From Planococcus koreensis (lineage in GTDB: Bacteria; Bacillota; Bacilli; Bacillales_A; Planococcaceae): a stretch of 64,000 nt of DNA. The DNA lies in assembly GCF_004761975.1 (NCBI RefSeq), contig NZ_RQII01000025.1, positions 1 through 64,000 on the forward strand, given 5' to 3'. Of this stretch, positions 53,512 to 62,500 are shown in pieces. A program made the translations under genes and the position numbers. A model generated the notes under the pieces. That model made no database searches. It was not told where the DNA came from and worked only from the letters and a program-made list of their open reading frames with translations. Numbering within the stretch: position 1 is the first letter of the stretch; the number at the start of each line of letters is the position of its first letter.

Positions 53512-54303
53512 TTATTTAAGACGCTTGTAGCTGTGGAATTTATCGCCCCAGTATGGTGCGTTTACGCTTAGGACTTCAGCTTTCTTGCCGCCAGAGTGTA
53601 CCCATTGGCCGTTGCCGATGTAGATGCCGACGTGAGAGATGCCTGGGCGGTACGTGTTAGCGAAGAAGATCAAGTCTCCTGGCTGTGGGCTTGAAACAGT
53701 TACTGAATCAGCGAATTGGCCAAGTGTTGTGCGTGAAATGCTTTTGCCTGCTTGTTTGAACGCATATTGCGTGAAGCCGCTGCAATCGAATCCTGCAGTT
53801 GTTGTGCCGCCGAAACGGTAAGGTGTTCCTTTAAGTGACAAGCCGACTGAAACGGCTTTAGAAGTTACAGTTGAGTTTGAAGCTTTGACTACTGTCGGTT
53901 TTTTAGCAGTAGCTTTTTTCGTAGATGTCAACAATGTGCTAAGGACCCAGCCGTGTTTGCCGCTGACTTTCACTTTGTACCAAGTTTGCTTGCCGACTTT
54001 TTTCTGGTGAGTAGCTGTTGCAGTTGCGCCTTTTTTAGCGACTTTCAACACTTTGTATTTCGTGCCAGCGTCAGCGCGGACATTTGTGTTGTATTTCAAT
54101 TTATAAGTACCGGATTTTGCAGTTGCTTTCGCTGCTGCGACTTCCACCACTTCGTTTACTTCGTTAGTTTCTAATGTTTGAACAGCCTCATAAGCTGTAG
54201 TAGTTGTGTTGTTTTCTGATGTGAACGCTGCTTGTGCGTCAGTAGCAGAGTTAGTAAATACCAATGAACTAGCTGCAAGAAGTGTGAAGACTAATTTTTT
54301 CAT
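53512..54303 (-). CDS. Secreted SH3-NlpC/P60 endopeptidase
   Basis: Exported peptidoglycan hydrolase of 263 residues. Signal peptide (about 1-25, ATDAQA), SH3b domain (about 65-130; NVRADAGTKYKVLKVAKKG), a Lys/Thr linker (about 130-148) and NlpC/P60 domain (about 148-263) with Cys in GFDCSGFTQYAF, His in GISHVGIYIG and third residue His in QWVHSGG. Unlike the enzyme at 17.9 kb it has no SLH repeats, so SH3b would do the wall binding. AGGGGA precedes the ATG. A WalR-type direct repeat with one mismatch lies about 105 bp upstream. It probably cuts stem peptides during growth or separation. Confidence 0.9.
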   Translation of the reverse strand: MKKLVFTLLAASSLVFTNSATDAQAAFTSENNTTTTAYEAVQTLETNEVNEVVEVAAAKATAKSGTYKLKYNTNVRADAGTKYKVLKVAKKGATATATHQKKVGKQTWYKVKVSGKHGWVLSTLLTSTKKATAKKPTVVKASNSTVTSKAVSVGLSLKGTPYRFGGTTTAGFDCSGFTQYAFKQAGKSISRTTLGQFADSVTVSSPQPGDLIFFANTYRPGISHVGIYIGNGQWVHSGGKKAEVLSVNAPYWGDKFHSYKRLK

Positions 54304-54928
54304 TGTTTTTCCCCTAACGTTTTATATTATCGAACAATAAGTTTGTCTGTTTACCAATCTGATATTTACTATAGATGTTGGGTCATATAATAACAACGTC
54401 AATTCGATTGCAGTTATATTACAGTTGTATAACAAAAATATTCTGTGTTAATAAAACCAGTCGTATCAACGCTTTCAGCGTCCATCTTTTTTCGAAAAAA
54501 TGTTTAAAATCCAGAAAAAATGGGTTTTGAGCCGTTTTTTACGTAATTATTACATGAATTTCAGTCATTAATTACCAAAGATTAGTGATAAATATTACGC
54601 TTGTCGTAATAAACGAAGGCGAAACATCCGCCAGCAAACGCCGCTGGATCAGAAGAAATGCTGTATAAATATTATACAAATACACAACAATTGAGAGTAT
54701 TCAGAATTAATTCGAATACGGAAATACTTATCTCGAATTAATATATTTTTGATGTATTGGATAAATTACTATTCTGAAAAATGTATTTGTTAAAATAAAA
54801 TAATAAAACCTTTCCTTTTTAGGCGGAAAGAAACCGCGTGTTTGCTCTTTTTGACATTTAAGCCTTTCTAACTTACCCTGATAACAATCAGAATTTATAG
54901 AAATTTGATATTTTGAGGAGGCAGCGCG
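54304..54928. other. Long AT-rich divergent intergenic region
   Basis: 625 bp between the leftward NlpC/P60 gene and the rightward patatin gene. It holds the WalR-type box and, at 54614-54650, two GC-rich stems (GGCG / CGCC and CCAGC / GCTGG) isolated in AT-rich DNA. I looked for a c-di-AMP riboswitch, common before such hydrolases, and saw none of its conserved sequence. No gene is supported. Confidence 0.5.
54407..54423 (-). promoter_or_regulatory. WalR-type box before the SH3-NlpC/P60 gene
   Basis: On the minus strand TGTAAT-N5-TGCAAT, one mismatch (C for T) from TGTWAH-N5-TGTWAH. Confidence 0.5.
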
Positions 54929-55948
54929 ATGAAAAAGATACTATCCATAGATGGCGGAGGGGTGCGCGGCATCATTCCTGCAGTGGTGCTCGACGATATC
55001 GAAAAACGCACCGGCAAACCGATTTCCGAACTGTTCGATTTGATTGCCGGCACATCAGTGGGGGGCATGCTGGCACTGGGCCTCGCCATACCGAAAAATC
55101 CGGAAAGCCAAAATTCCGCTCCCAAATATAGCGCGAAAGAACTTGGTGAATCGTTGAAGCGCGACTTGCCGACGATTTTCAAGCGGCCGTTTCTCTTGAA
55201 CCTGCCATTCGGGCAATTCTTTTACCGTCGTTACAGCCAGCGCGGCATCGAAAGCGTGCTGGACAATTATTTCGGCGAAGCCCGCTTGTCGGACGCGTTG
55301 GCCGACGTCCTCATACCGAGCTATGAAATCGAACAGCGCAGCCCGGAATTTTTCCGTAGTCCGCATTCAAGGCTGGGGGAAGTGCCGGAAGCGCCGAAAG
55401 CTCCTCACAACGATACGCCTCCGCATAAAAACATCTATATGAAAGAAGCGGCTCGTGCCTCTTCTGCGGCGCCGACGTATTTCGTGCCGAAAAAAATCTC
55501 CTCGCTGCCCGGATATGCTTTTATTGACGGCGGAGTCTTCGCCAATAATCCGGCAATGTGCGCGTACGCCGAAGCCAAAGCGATTTACGCAGATGAGGAA
55601 GAGTTCCTTGTCGTGTCGCTCGGCACCGGGGCCGCCCATGCGCCGATCAACGAAAAGGATGCTTCGAAATGGGGCCATATCGGCTGGGCGCGCCCGATGC
55701 TCGACATCATGATGGACGGCAGCAGCGACACGGTCGACTACCAGCTGCGCCAAGTCGTTCCGCCCGTCAACGGCCGCCGCCGTTATTTCCGTTTTCAAGC
55801 GCAGCTGGACGGGGCTGGCACGGAAAAACTCGACAACACCGATCCGTTCAACCTCGACAAGCTCGAAGCGCTTGGCATCGACATCACCAAGGATCCGCAA
55901 TACCGCAAATTGCTTGACGAACTATGCGACTGCCTGCTGCACGGGTGA
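54929..55948 (+). CDS. Patatin-like phospholipase
   Basis: A 339-residue serine acyl hydrolase. The oxyanion glycines are in SIDGGGVRGIIP (about 6-17), the nucleophile in GTSVGG (about 43-48) and the catalytic Asp in IDGGVFANNPAM (about 197-208), a full Ser-Asp dyad. There is no signal peptide, so it acts in the cytoplasm on membrane phospholipids or acyl esters. GAGGAGG lies just before the ATG. Some bacterial patatins are antiphage effectors, but no nucleotide cyclase gene adjoins it, so housekeeping lipid turnover is more likely. An acyltransferase gene follows after 79 bp with only a small CCCTGC / GCAGGG stem between, so they may be co-transcribed. Confidence 0.87.
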   Translation: MKKILSIDGGGVRGIIPAVVLDDIEKRTGKPISELFDLIAGTSVGGMLALGLAIPKNPESQNSAPKYSAKELGESLKRDLPTIFKRPFLLNLPFGQFFYRRYSQRGIESVLDNYFGEARLSDALADVLIPSYEIEQRSPEFFRSPHSRLGEVPEAPKAPHNDTPPHKNIYMKEAARASSAAPTYFVPKKISSLPGYAFIDGGVFANNPAMCAYAEAKAIYADEEEFLVVSLGTGAAHAPINEKDASKWGHIGWARPMLDIMMDGSSDTVDYQLRQVVPPVNGRRRYFRFQAQLDGAGTEKLDNTDPFNLDKLEALGIDITKDPQYRKLLDELCDCLLHG

Positions 55949-56027
55949 GTTTACCCTGCAGCAAAGCAGGGCATTGATTACTAACGTACAAACACCGATC
56001 GGATGAATAAATGAAGGAGGCAAGACG

Positions 56028-57047
56028 ATGGCGCAACGCTTTGAATACATGGACTGGCTGCGGGTATTGGCGATTTTCACCGTCGTGGGCATCCACGTCT
56101 TGTCGAAAATCATCAACGCCGAACCGCCGGAAGCATGGGAATGGCAGCTCGCAAACGCCATGGACTCCGCCACACGCTGGTGTGTGCCCGTGTTTTTCAT
56201 GCTGAGCGGCGCATTGCTCTTGACGAAAAAGCCCGACGAACCAGTATGGAGCTTCTTGAGAAAACGCCTCGCCAAAGCATTTATTCCGTTGGTGTTCTGG
56301 AGCGGCATCTACTTGCTGTACCGCATATTGGAACAAGGCCGCAGCTATACCGCCGGGGAAGCCATCACCTTATTCCTGACAGATGATGTCTATTTCCACC
56401 TGTGGTTCCTGTACACGATCATCGGCCTGTACCTGATGGCGCCGTTCCTGCGCATCCTCGTTGACCGCATGACGCAGAAGACCTTCCTGTATTTCCTGGG
56501 ATTCTGGTTTCTCTTCAGCGTCCTGATGCCGTTCATCAATCGTTTTCTCGGCTTCGACGTCGCATTCAAAGCGGGCATGTTCGAGCCGTATATCGGCTAT
56601 TTCATGCTCGGCGCTTACCTATTCCTTTATCCCATCCCGAAAAAATACCTGCCGCATCTCGCTGCCGCAGCCTTTCTCGGCTATATTGGCACTTACATCG
56701 GCACCGAAGGCCTGAGCGACTACAAAGGCGAACTCGACGAATTCTTCTACGAGCATTACCGGCCGAACTCACTCGCCATCACGCTGTTCGTCTTCACTCT
56801 ATTCCAACATTTGGAAGGTCGCCTGAAAGCCAATAAACTCATCACCCGGATCAGCGCCGCCACACTCGGCATCTACGTCATCCATCCGCTCATCCAATAC
56901 TATCTCGACAAATACCTGTCCATCAGCCCGACCATGTTCCATCCGGCATTAGCCATTCCCATCACCTGGATCATCATTTTCATCGTGTCCTACGCCATCA
57001 TCCGCGTCTTGCAAAAGCTGCCCGGTGTCAAACACCTGGTGCCGTAG
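56028..57047 (+). CDS. Membrane acyltransferase family 3
   Basis: A 339-residue protein with about ten spans of the acyltransferase 3 family. The N-terminus YMDWLRVLAIFTVVGIHVLS carries the conserved His; a loop with RYEW-like aromatic residues and the C-terminal IYVIHPLIQYYL are typical. GAAGGAGG precedes the ATG. It probably acetylates or succinylates a surface sugar. Position after the patatin gene suggests a shared transcript. H2-21 copy Q begins within 10 bp of its stop, so that element's hairpins may be its terminator. Confidence 0.82.
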   Translation: MAQRFEYMDWLRVLAIFTVVGIHVLSKIINAEPPEAWEWQLANAMDSATRWCVPVFFMLSGALLLTKKPDEPVWSFLRKRLAKAFIPLVFWSGIYLLYRILEQGRSYTAGEAITLFLTDDVYFHLWFLYTIIGLYLMAPFLRILVDRMTQKTFLYFLGFWFLFSVLMPFINRFLGFDVAFKAGMFEPYIGYFMLGAYLFLYPIPKKYLPHLAAAAFLGYIGTYIGTEGLSDYKGELDEFFYEHYRPNSLAITLFVFTLFQHLEGRLKANKLITRISAATLGIYVIHPLIQYYLDKYLSISPTMFHPALAIPITWIIIFIVSYAIIRVLQKLPGVKHLVP

Positions 57048-57051
57048 CCAG

Positions 57052-57289
57052 CGCATTTCGTCTCGGCGAAATGCGCACGTTTATGAAAAAGAGCCTAATG
57101 CAGCTGTCAGCTGCGTTAGGCTTTTCCAATTTTCCTCTTTAACTTAGACCGTGGAGAGACGCTCCATCGCTAGTGCCGGTTAAACTCAAATCAGTTCATG
57201 TTAACTTCCAGCTAGATCATGTTAACGCTCCCGCACTTCATGTTAATCTCAAGCTAGATCATGTAAAACTCGATATAGATCATGTTAAC
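57052..57289 (+). repeat. H2-21 element, copy Q
   Basis: Hairpin 2 (57053-57074) and hairpin 1 (57093-57121, then CTTTTCC), leader, TAGTGCCGGTTAAA and six sites at 57179, 57200, 57221, 57242, 57263 and 57284. Confidence 0.88.
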
Positions 57290-57554
57290 GAGAGAACCTT
57301 CTCAACCTAAAACTATAGATGCGTGCATTTCGCCTGGGCGAAATGCGAAAGTGCACGAGAAGGAGCCCTTCGCCAAAGCGAAGGGCTTTTCCAATTCCGC
57401 TCTTGAACTTAGACCTTGGAGAGAAGCTTCACAGCTAGTGCCGGTTAAACGCAAAACAGTTCATGTTAACTTCCAGCTAGATCATGTTAACGCTCCCACA
57501 CTTCATGTTAATCTCAAGCTAGATCATGTTAACATCGGTTTAGATCATGTTAAC
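57290..57554 (+). repeat. H2-21 element, copy R
   Basis: GAGAACCTTCTC, hairpin 2 (57325-57346), hairpin 1 (57365-57386, GCCCTTCGC / GCGAAGGGC), leader, TAGTGCCGGTTAAA and six sites at 57444, 57465, 57486, 57507, 57528 and 57549. The Q-to-R offset is 265 bp. Confidence 0.88.
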
Positions 57555-57690
57555 GGGAGAACCTTCTTAACCTAAAACCATAAATGCATGCATTTCGCCT
57601 GGGCGAAATGCGAAAGTGCAAGAGAAGGAGCCCTTCGCCGAAGCGAAGGGCTTTTCCAATTAATCCTTTGAACTTAGATCTTAATAAGAA
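57555..57690 (+). repeat. H2-21 remnant (hairpins only)
   Basis: Hairpin 2 (57590-57611) and hairpin 1 (57630-57651) nearly identical to copy R, then leader sequence, but no array follows. Confidence 0.8.
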
Positions 57691-57829
57691 GCTCCAAGCT
57701 CAATTTCATCAACAAAACATCTTTATATAGAAGAAACGCTCATTTCTAAATCGTGTTAAAGTGATTTCACTCTGAAAAACAACAAAAACATATAGGGTTT
57801 TTGTTAAAAAAGTAAGAGCATATCCAGCG

Positions 57830-57925
57830 CAGGCGCGAACACGGGCTAGGCGGAGCGGAAAGACAGGCGGCCTTTGCCTGGCTTTTTGCGTATGCCATGC
57901 CCTAAGCGTCCGAAGCGGTGTCTAT
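57830..57925. repeat. R3 repeat, copy 2 (diverged)
   Basis: GGCTAGGCGGAGC, an internal CAGGCGGCCTTTGCCTG hairpin, GTATGCCATGCCCTAAGCG and TCCGAAGCGG mirror in inverse order the landmarks of the R3 copies at 12545 and 59340. No T2 repeat adjoins this copy. Confidence 0.5.
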
Positions 57926-57980
57926 CAGATATTTAACAAAAAAATTTCCCGGGAAATAATATCCTAATTCATGTCTAAAG

Positions 57981-58009
57981 TAGACACAAGACGGGAATAA
58001 CATTATACT
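57981..58009 (+). promoter_or_regulatory. Promoter of the acyltransferase gene at 58119
   Basis: TAGACA (57981-57986), a 17-bp spacer and TATACT (58004-58009), five of six matches to each consensus hexamer. The 5' leader would be about 100 bases. Confidence 0.65.
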
Positions 58010-58118
58010 GTTATAGGTTAATCGGGATAAGATAGCCTATTTATCAGAAAATAAAATATATTGATATATGTATTTAAACAATAATACGCTTTCAATCACA
58101 ACTGGAGTAGTTTACATC

Positions 58119-59210
58119 ATGAAAAAACTGAACGAAATCAACATGATCCGTGCAATCATGTGCATCTTGGTCGTCGTCACCCATTCCTTAACCAAATACG
58201 TCATCAACGTCGACTTGAATCCGCTAGGGGAGGCAGAATATGTGCAGATGCTGCGGCTGGCACTCCTGTGCGCGACACCGATTTTCATTTTGCTGTCGGA
58301 AACCCTCATTGCCAAAAACTACGCATCAGGCACGCCAAAAGGCTTTTTCACCAAGCGCATCAAATTCATCCTCGTGCCCTATATCCTGGTAGGCGTCGTG
58401 CTCAGCTATATCCGGTCCGACAACACGCTCGAATCGTTTCTCGCCAATGCGCAGCAAATCGTCCTTTACGGGCAATGGCACGGCTTCTTCATCCTGGTCA
58501 TCTTCCAGTTTTACGTGCTGCACTGGCTGCTCGGCCGATTCATGGCAAAACTCAACCCGATCTTGCCACTGCTCATCACCTTCGTGATTTCATTCCTGCA
58601 CAGCTACGGTTATTTCCATGTCGACCAATACCGGGAATTCACCAATATGAACTACCCACTGTGGTTCCGGACGCATATCCTGTTCTGGCTGTTCTATTTC
58701 ACGGCCGGCTTCTACATTGGCCAGTATTACGAAACCATCATTTCATTCTTAATGAAACGGCTGTGGATTCCGGTCCTCACAACCATCCTGGCTTTCGGCT
58801 CGGTGCTGTATGTCTACCAGGGCATGGGCTTTGCCCGCGCCGCCAGCGAGCGCTACGACATCATGCTTTACGCAGTCAGCGTTTTCCTGCTGCTGACGGC
58901 CGTCTTCCGGAAATACAATTTTTACAATGAAAGCTTGATGCTCATCAGCAATTTCTCATTCTTCATCTACTTGAGCCATCTCATCATCCTGCCGTATTTC
59001 GTCAAGCTGACACTCGACTTCGGCGAAAACATCATCGTATTCAACGTCGTCCTGACCTTCCTGACCATCGCATCCTCAGTCGGCGGCGCATTCCTGTTCT
59101 ACCAAAACCGCCTGACGCGGCTCTTCACCGGGCGCATCAACTACCTGGAAAAGCCGCGCCAAGCAAAAGAAAAACAAACCGCAAACGACCCAAGCTACTC
59201 ACTCCGGTGA
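58119..59210 (+). CDS. Membrane acyltransferase family 3
   Basis: A 363-residue protein with about ten spans, an acyltransferase 3 family member distinct from those at 30.5 and 56 kb. The N-terminus NEINMIRAIMCILVVVTHSLT has the family His and Arg. ATG 58119 is preferred because GGAG lies 11 bases upstream and it gives the family N-terminus; the longer reading from 58068 adds an unrelated polar stretch. It has its own promoter and terminator. The acceptor is unknown; no SGNH domain is present. The C-terminal 25 residues are basic and cytoplasmic. Confidence 0.82.
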   Translation: MKKLNEINMIRAIMCILVVVTHSLTKYVINVDLNPLGEAEYVQMLRLALLCATPIFILLSETLIAKNYASGTPKGFFTKRIKFILVPYILVGVVLSYIRSDNTLESFLANAQQIVLYGQWHGFFILVIFQFYVLHWLLGRFMAKLNPILPLLITFVISFLHSYGYFHVDQYREFTNMNYPLWFRTHILFWLFYFTAGFYIGQYYETIISFLMKRLWIPVLTTILAFGSVLYVYQGMGFARAASERYDIMLYAVSVFLLLTAVFRKYNFYNESLMLISNFSFFIYLSHLIILPYFVKLTLDFGENIIVFNVVLTFLTIASSVGGAFLFYQNRLTRLFTGRINYLEKPRQAKEKQTANDPSYSLR

Positions 59211-59222
59211 GTAGCTTTTTTT
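59192..59222 (+). terminator. Terminator overlapping the acyltransferase stop
   Basis: AAGCTACTCAC / GTGAGTAGCTT stem (59192-59202 and 59207-59217), then T residues; the TGA stop is in the right arm. Confidence 0.88.
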
Positions 59223-59279
59223 GGTGAAGTTTTTTTACGGCTATATTAGTTTATAAAGCTGAACTAATGAATATATAAT

Positions 59280-59339
59280 CGATATTTCGCAAAACAGCTA
59301 CGCTTGCCGTGTGCGTTTTCGTTGTTTTGCTTCATATCG
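59280..59339. repeat. T2 repeat, copy 3 (internally deleted)
   Basis: A 60-bp remnant keeping both ends, CGATATTTCGCAAAACAGC on the left and GTTGTTTTGCTTCATATCG on the right, with most of the middle missing. It abuts R3 copy 3 in the mirror arrangement of the 12.5-kb locus. Confidence 0.7.
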
Positions 59340-59445
59340 AGAGATATCTTAGCGACGGCGCGTCAAAGGGCTAGGCGAAGCTATGAGACGAGTGTTCTTC
59401 TCGTCTCATGGCGATAGCCATGCCCAAAGCGACCGGAGCGGCGTT
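59340..59445. repeat. R3 repeat, copy 3 (joined to T2)
   Basis: GAGATATCTTAGCG, CAAAGGGCTAGGCGAAGC, hairpin ATGAGACGAG / CTCGTCTCAT, GCCATGCCCAAAGCGACCGG. The hairpin stem differs from the copy at 12545 in both arms but still pairs. The remaining 59446-59588 is AT-rich upstream DNA of the next gene. Confidence 0.65.
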
Positions 59446-59588
59446 CAATGTGTTCCCCTTAAAGCCATGTCATCTAATAAATAAAAAATAATAATAATCT
59501 CTCACTTTTCCAATATTTTCAACAAATAATATCATAAATATGTTAAAATTCAGATAATTACATAGCACAAACGAGGAGGAGTTTTCCG

Positions 59589-62500
59589 ATGAAAAGCCAA
59601 GGGTTCAAGCAGTTATTCACCATTCTTCTTATCTTCTTTCTAGTCGCCGCATTATGGCCAGCAGCGGCATTATCCGCACCACCAGTTAACGCGCCGACAG
59701 CAGGCGACTTCGAAATGCGCGCAGCCATCGTCGAACAAACCGATGTCCTGCAAGGCGAACCGCAGCTGCACCCGGACTTGAAAAGTTTGTCCGGCGACCA
59801 GCAAGTCGCCGTCATCGTCCATCTCTCGAAAAAGCCGGTTGGCCTGGAAATCGGGGCCAGCTCGCTGAAAGGTGAGAGCGTCACCGCTGCACAAACTGAC
59901 AAAATCGAAGCAGCAATCGTCAACCAGCAAACATCCGCCAAAGTCGCAATGGCTGAAACCGGCATCGCCTATGAGGAAGGCTATTCCTACACCCAAGTCC
60001 TCAACGGCTTTTCCGCAAACGTGAAAGCAGCGGATCTCGCGAAACTCCTCGAAATCGAAGGAGTCGCATTCGTTGAGCCGGACGTCCAAATGCACGCAAC
60101 GGCGTCAACCGAACAGGATCAGAAGTTCACAGCGGCTTTCTCGAAGAGCACATCGTTCCTCGGCGTCGATCGCTTGTGGGCGGAAGGCATTGAAGGGCAG
60201 GGCGTCAAAGTCGGCGTGCTTGATACCGGCATCGATCCCGACCACCCGGAATTTGCAGGCGTCTACAAAGGCGGCAAGAACTTCGTGCCGCATTCACCGT
60301 ATTACAAAAAAGCCCGTGCCGAAGACGACCCTTCTGAAACGAAGCCGTCTGAGCGTGCAAGCGATTCGTCGGAAATAAATAATTGGGAACTGCCGTTTGC
60401 CACATCGCATGGCACGCACGTAGCAGGCACCATTGCAGCGCGTGGCGCCAACTCATTCGGCTTTAAAGGCATCGCGCCGAAAGTGGAGCTGTATGCCTAC
60501 CGCGTCCTCGGCGCTTACGGAATGGGCTCGCAATCGTGGATCATCGCCGGCATCGAAGAAGCGGTGCGGCAGGACCTCGATATCATCAATTTGTCGCTTG
60601 CCAGCAACAGCAATTCAGAGGCGAGAGCCGAATCGTTCGCGCTCAATAACGCCATGTTCGCCGGCACGCTCGCCATCACCGCGGCTGGCAATGCCGGCCT
60701 ATACCGGGGCAGCGTCACCAGCCCCGGCACCAGCCGCCTCGCTGTCACGGTCGGCAGCAGCACGATTCCGGAAGAGCGTTTCAGCGGAACCGTCAAGCTC
60801 AATGCCGGAAACTTTGAGCTCAATAAAAAACACAATCTCATGGCGTCAGAAACAGATGAAAACCCGGCGCAGCAATTAACGGGCACATTTGACGTCGTTG
60901 CCATTCCGAACGCCGGCGAAAAAATTGATTACAGCAAACTGAGCGTCAAAGGCAAAGTGGCACTCGTATCATCTGGTGCCATCGAATACCACGATAAAGT
61001 GAAATTCGCTAAAGAGGCGGGAGCGAAAGCGGTACTGATCCACAACATCCGCGACGGCGCACAAGCTCCGGAGCCGAGCGGCTTTTTCCTCGGCGATTCA
61101 TTTGATTACATTCCAGCGTTCGATCTGTCGCAGACAGACGGCGAAAAGATCCGCCAGCAGCTGCTTGTCTCTAAAGGCACCGTCTCATTCAGCGGCATCA
61201 CCATGACGAAAACGAAAGGCGATGCAATCGCCGAATACAGCGCAAGCGGGCCGTCGTCGCCGAACTTCGACATCAAGCCGGACATCATCGCACCGGGCAC
61301 AAGCATCATGTCAGCGAAGCCGATGTACAAAGCGGACTTCCCGGCAGCCGATTACAGCGAAGCCTATATCCGCCAAACCGGCACATCGATGGCAACGCCG
61401 CATATCACCGGAGTCGCAGCGCTTATCCTGCAGGCCCATCCTAGCTGGAAACCGTTCGATGTGAAAGTCGCATTGTCCAATTCAGCGAAGATCCTCGACA
61501 CCAACGCATACGATGTTTTTGCGCAAGGAGCGGGACGGGTGCAAGCGTACGATGCGGCGCGTCCGCAATTTCTCGCCTATTCCCATGACAAAGCGGTGTT
61601 GAATGGCACCGGCACAGTCGTCGACAACGTCAAAGGAACCATCACATTCGGCCATCAGCCGCTCAATAAAAGCAATATCTCCGTGACGAAAAAAGTCACC
61701 GTCAAAGACATCACCGGAAAAGGCGGCGCGTTAAAAGTCACCGTCGACACGAAAAAAAGCTTCGGCAACGCCAAAGTCACCGTCGACAAACCATCGTTCA
61801 TATTGAACGGCGAACAAGAGCTGAACGTCACTCTGACAGCATCCAAACAGCAAGGCACCGTCAATGGCGATGAAATCCTCGGCTACGTGCACATCAAAGG
61901 CGCGAACTATGACGTATCGTTGCCATTCGCTGCGGACTTCAGCGCGATGCCACTCGCCGAAATCCAGAATTTCTCCATTACCGAAGACGACCTGTCATTC
62001 AATAACGACGGCATCAACGACTTTGCGGAAATCAATTTCAAACTGACTGGACCAGTCGGCAAAAACACAATCGAATTATACGACCTCATGAACCCAAGCA
62101 GCGGCGCATTCCAAAACGGCTTTATCGGCTATATCCACGCAAGCCCTACGCTTGCGGCCGGCACCTACAAAATGCCGCTGCTCGGCCTGTACCGGCCATG
62201 GAACGGCGAGCCCTTGAAAAAAATCCCGGACAGCCTCTACCAAATGCATTACATGTCCGAACCGCTCGGTGATGACTGGAACTACCTATACGATTACATC
62301 GTTCCCGTCATCGTCAAAACGACGAAGCCGAAAATCTCCGGCTCCGTCATCGCCGGCCAGGGAGTCGGCCGCGTCATCGACAAATATATCGACTACAACA
62401 AAAAGCTGATCGAATTCGAAGTCCCATACGACCTCAACTCGAAACTGCACGCCAGCTACCAACTCAACGGCGAAGGCGACGCCGTGCCGGTCACACTCGA

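Noticed and set aside
54304-54480. c-di-AMP (ydaO-type) riboswitch before the SH3-NlpC/P60 gene
   Set aside because: Common before such hydrolases, but none of its conserved sequence is seen in the leader.
54929-55948. CBASS-type patatin effector
   Set aside because: No nucleotidyltransferase, cap or ubiquitin-like genes adjoin; the neighbour is an acyltransferase.
7957-57690. Insertion sequences or transposase genes behind the repeats
   Set aside because: No ORF in or beside the H2-21 or T2 copies looks like a transposase; any mobilising enzyme would be outside the window.
30519-59210. OatA-type peptidoglycan O-acetyltransferase for the three acyltransferase genes
   Set aside because: All three end after the membrane domain and lack the extracellular SGNH domain, so the specific name is not justified.
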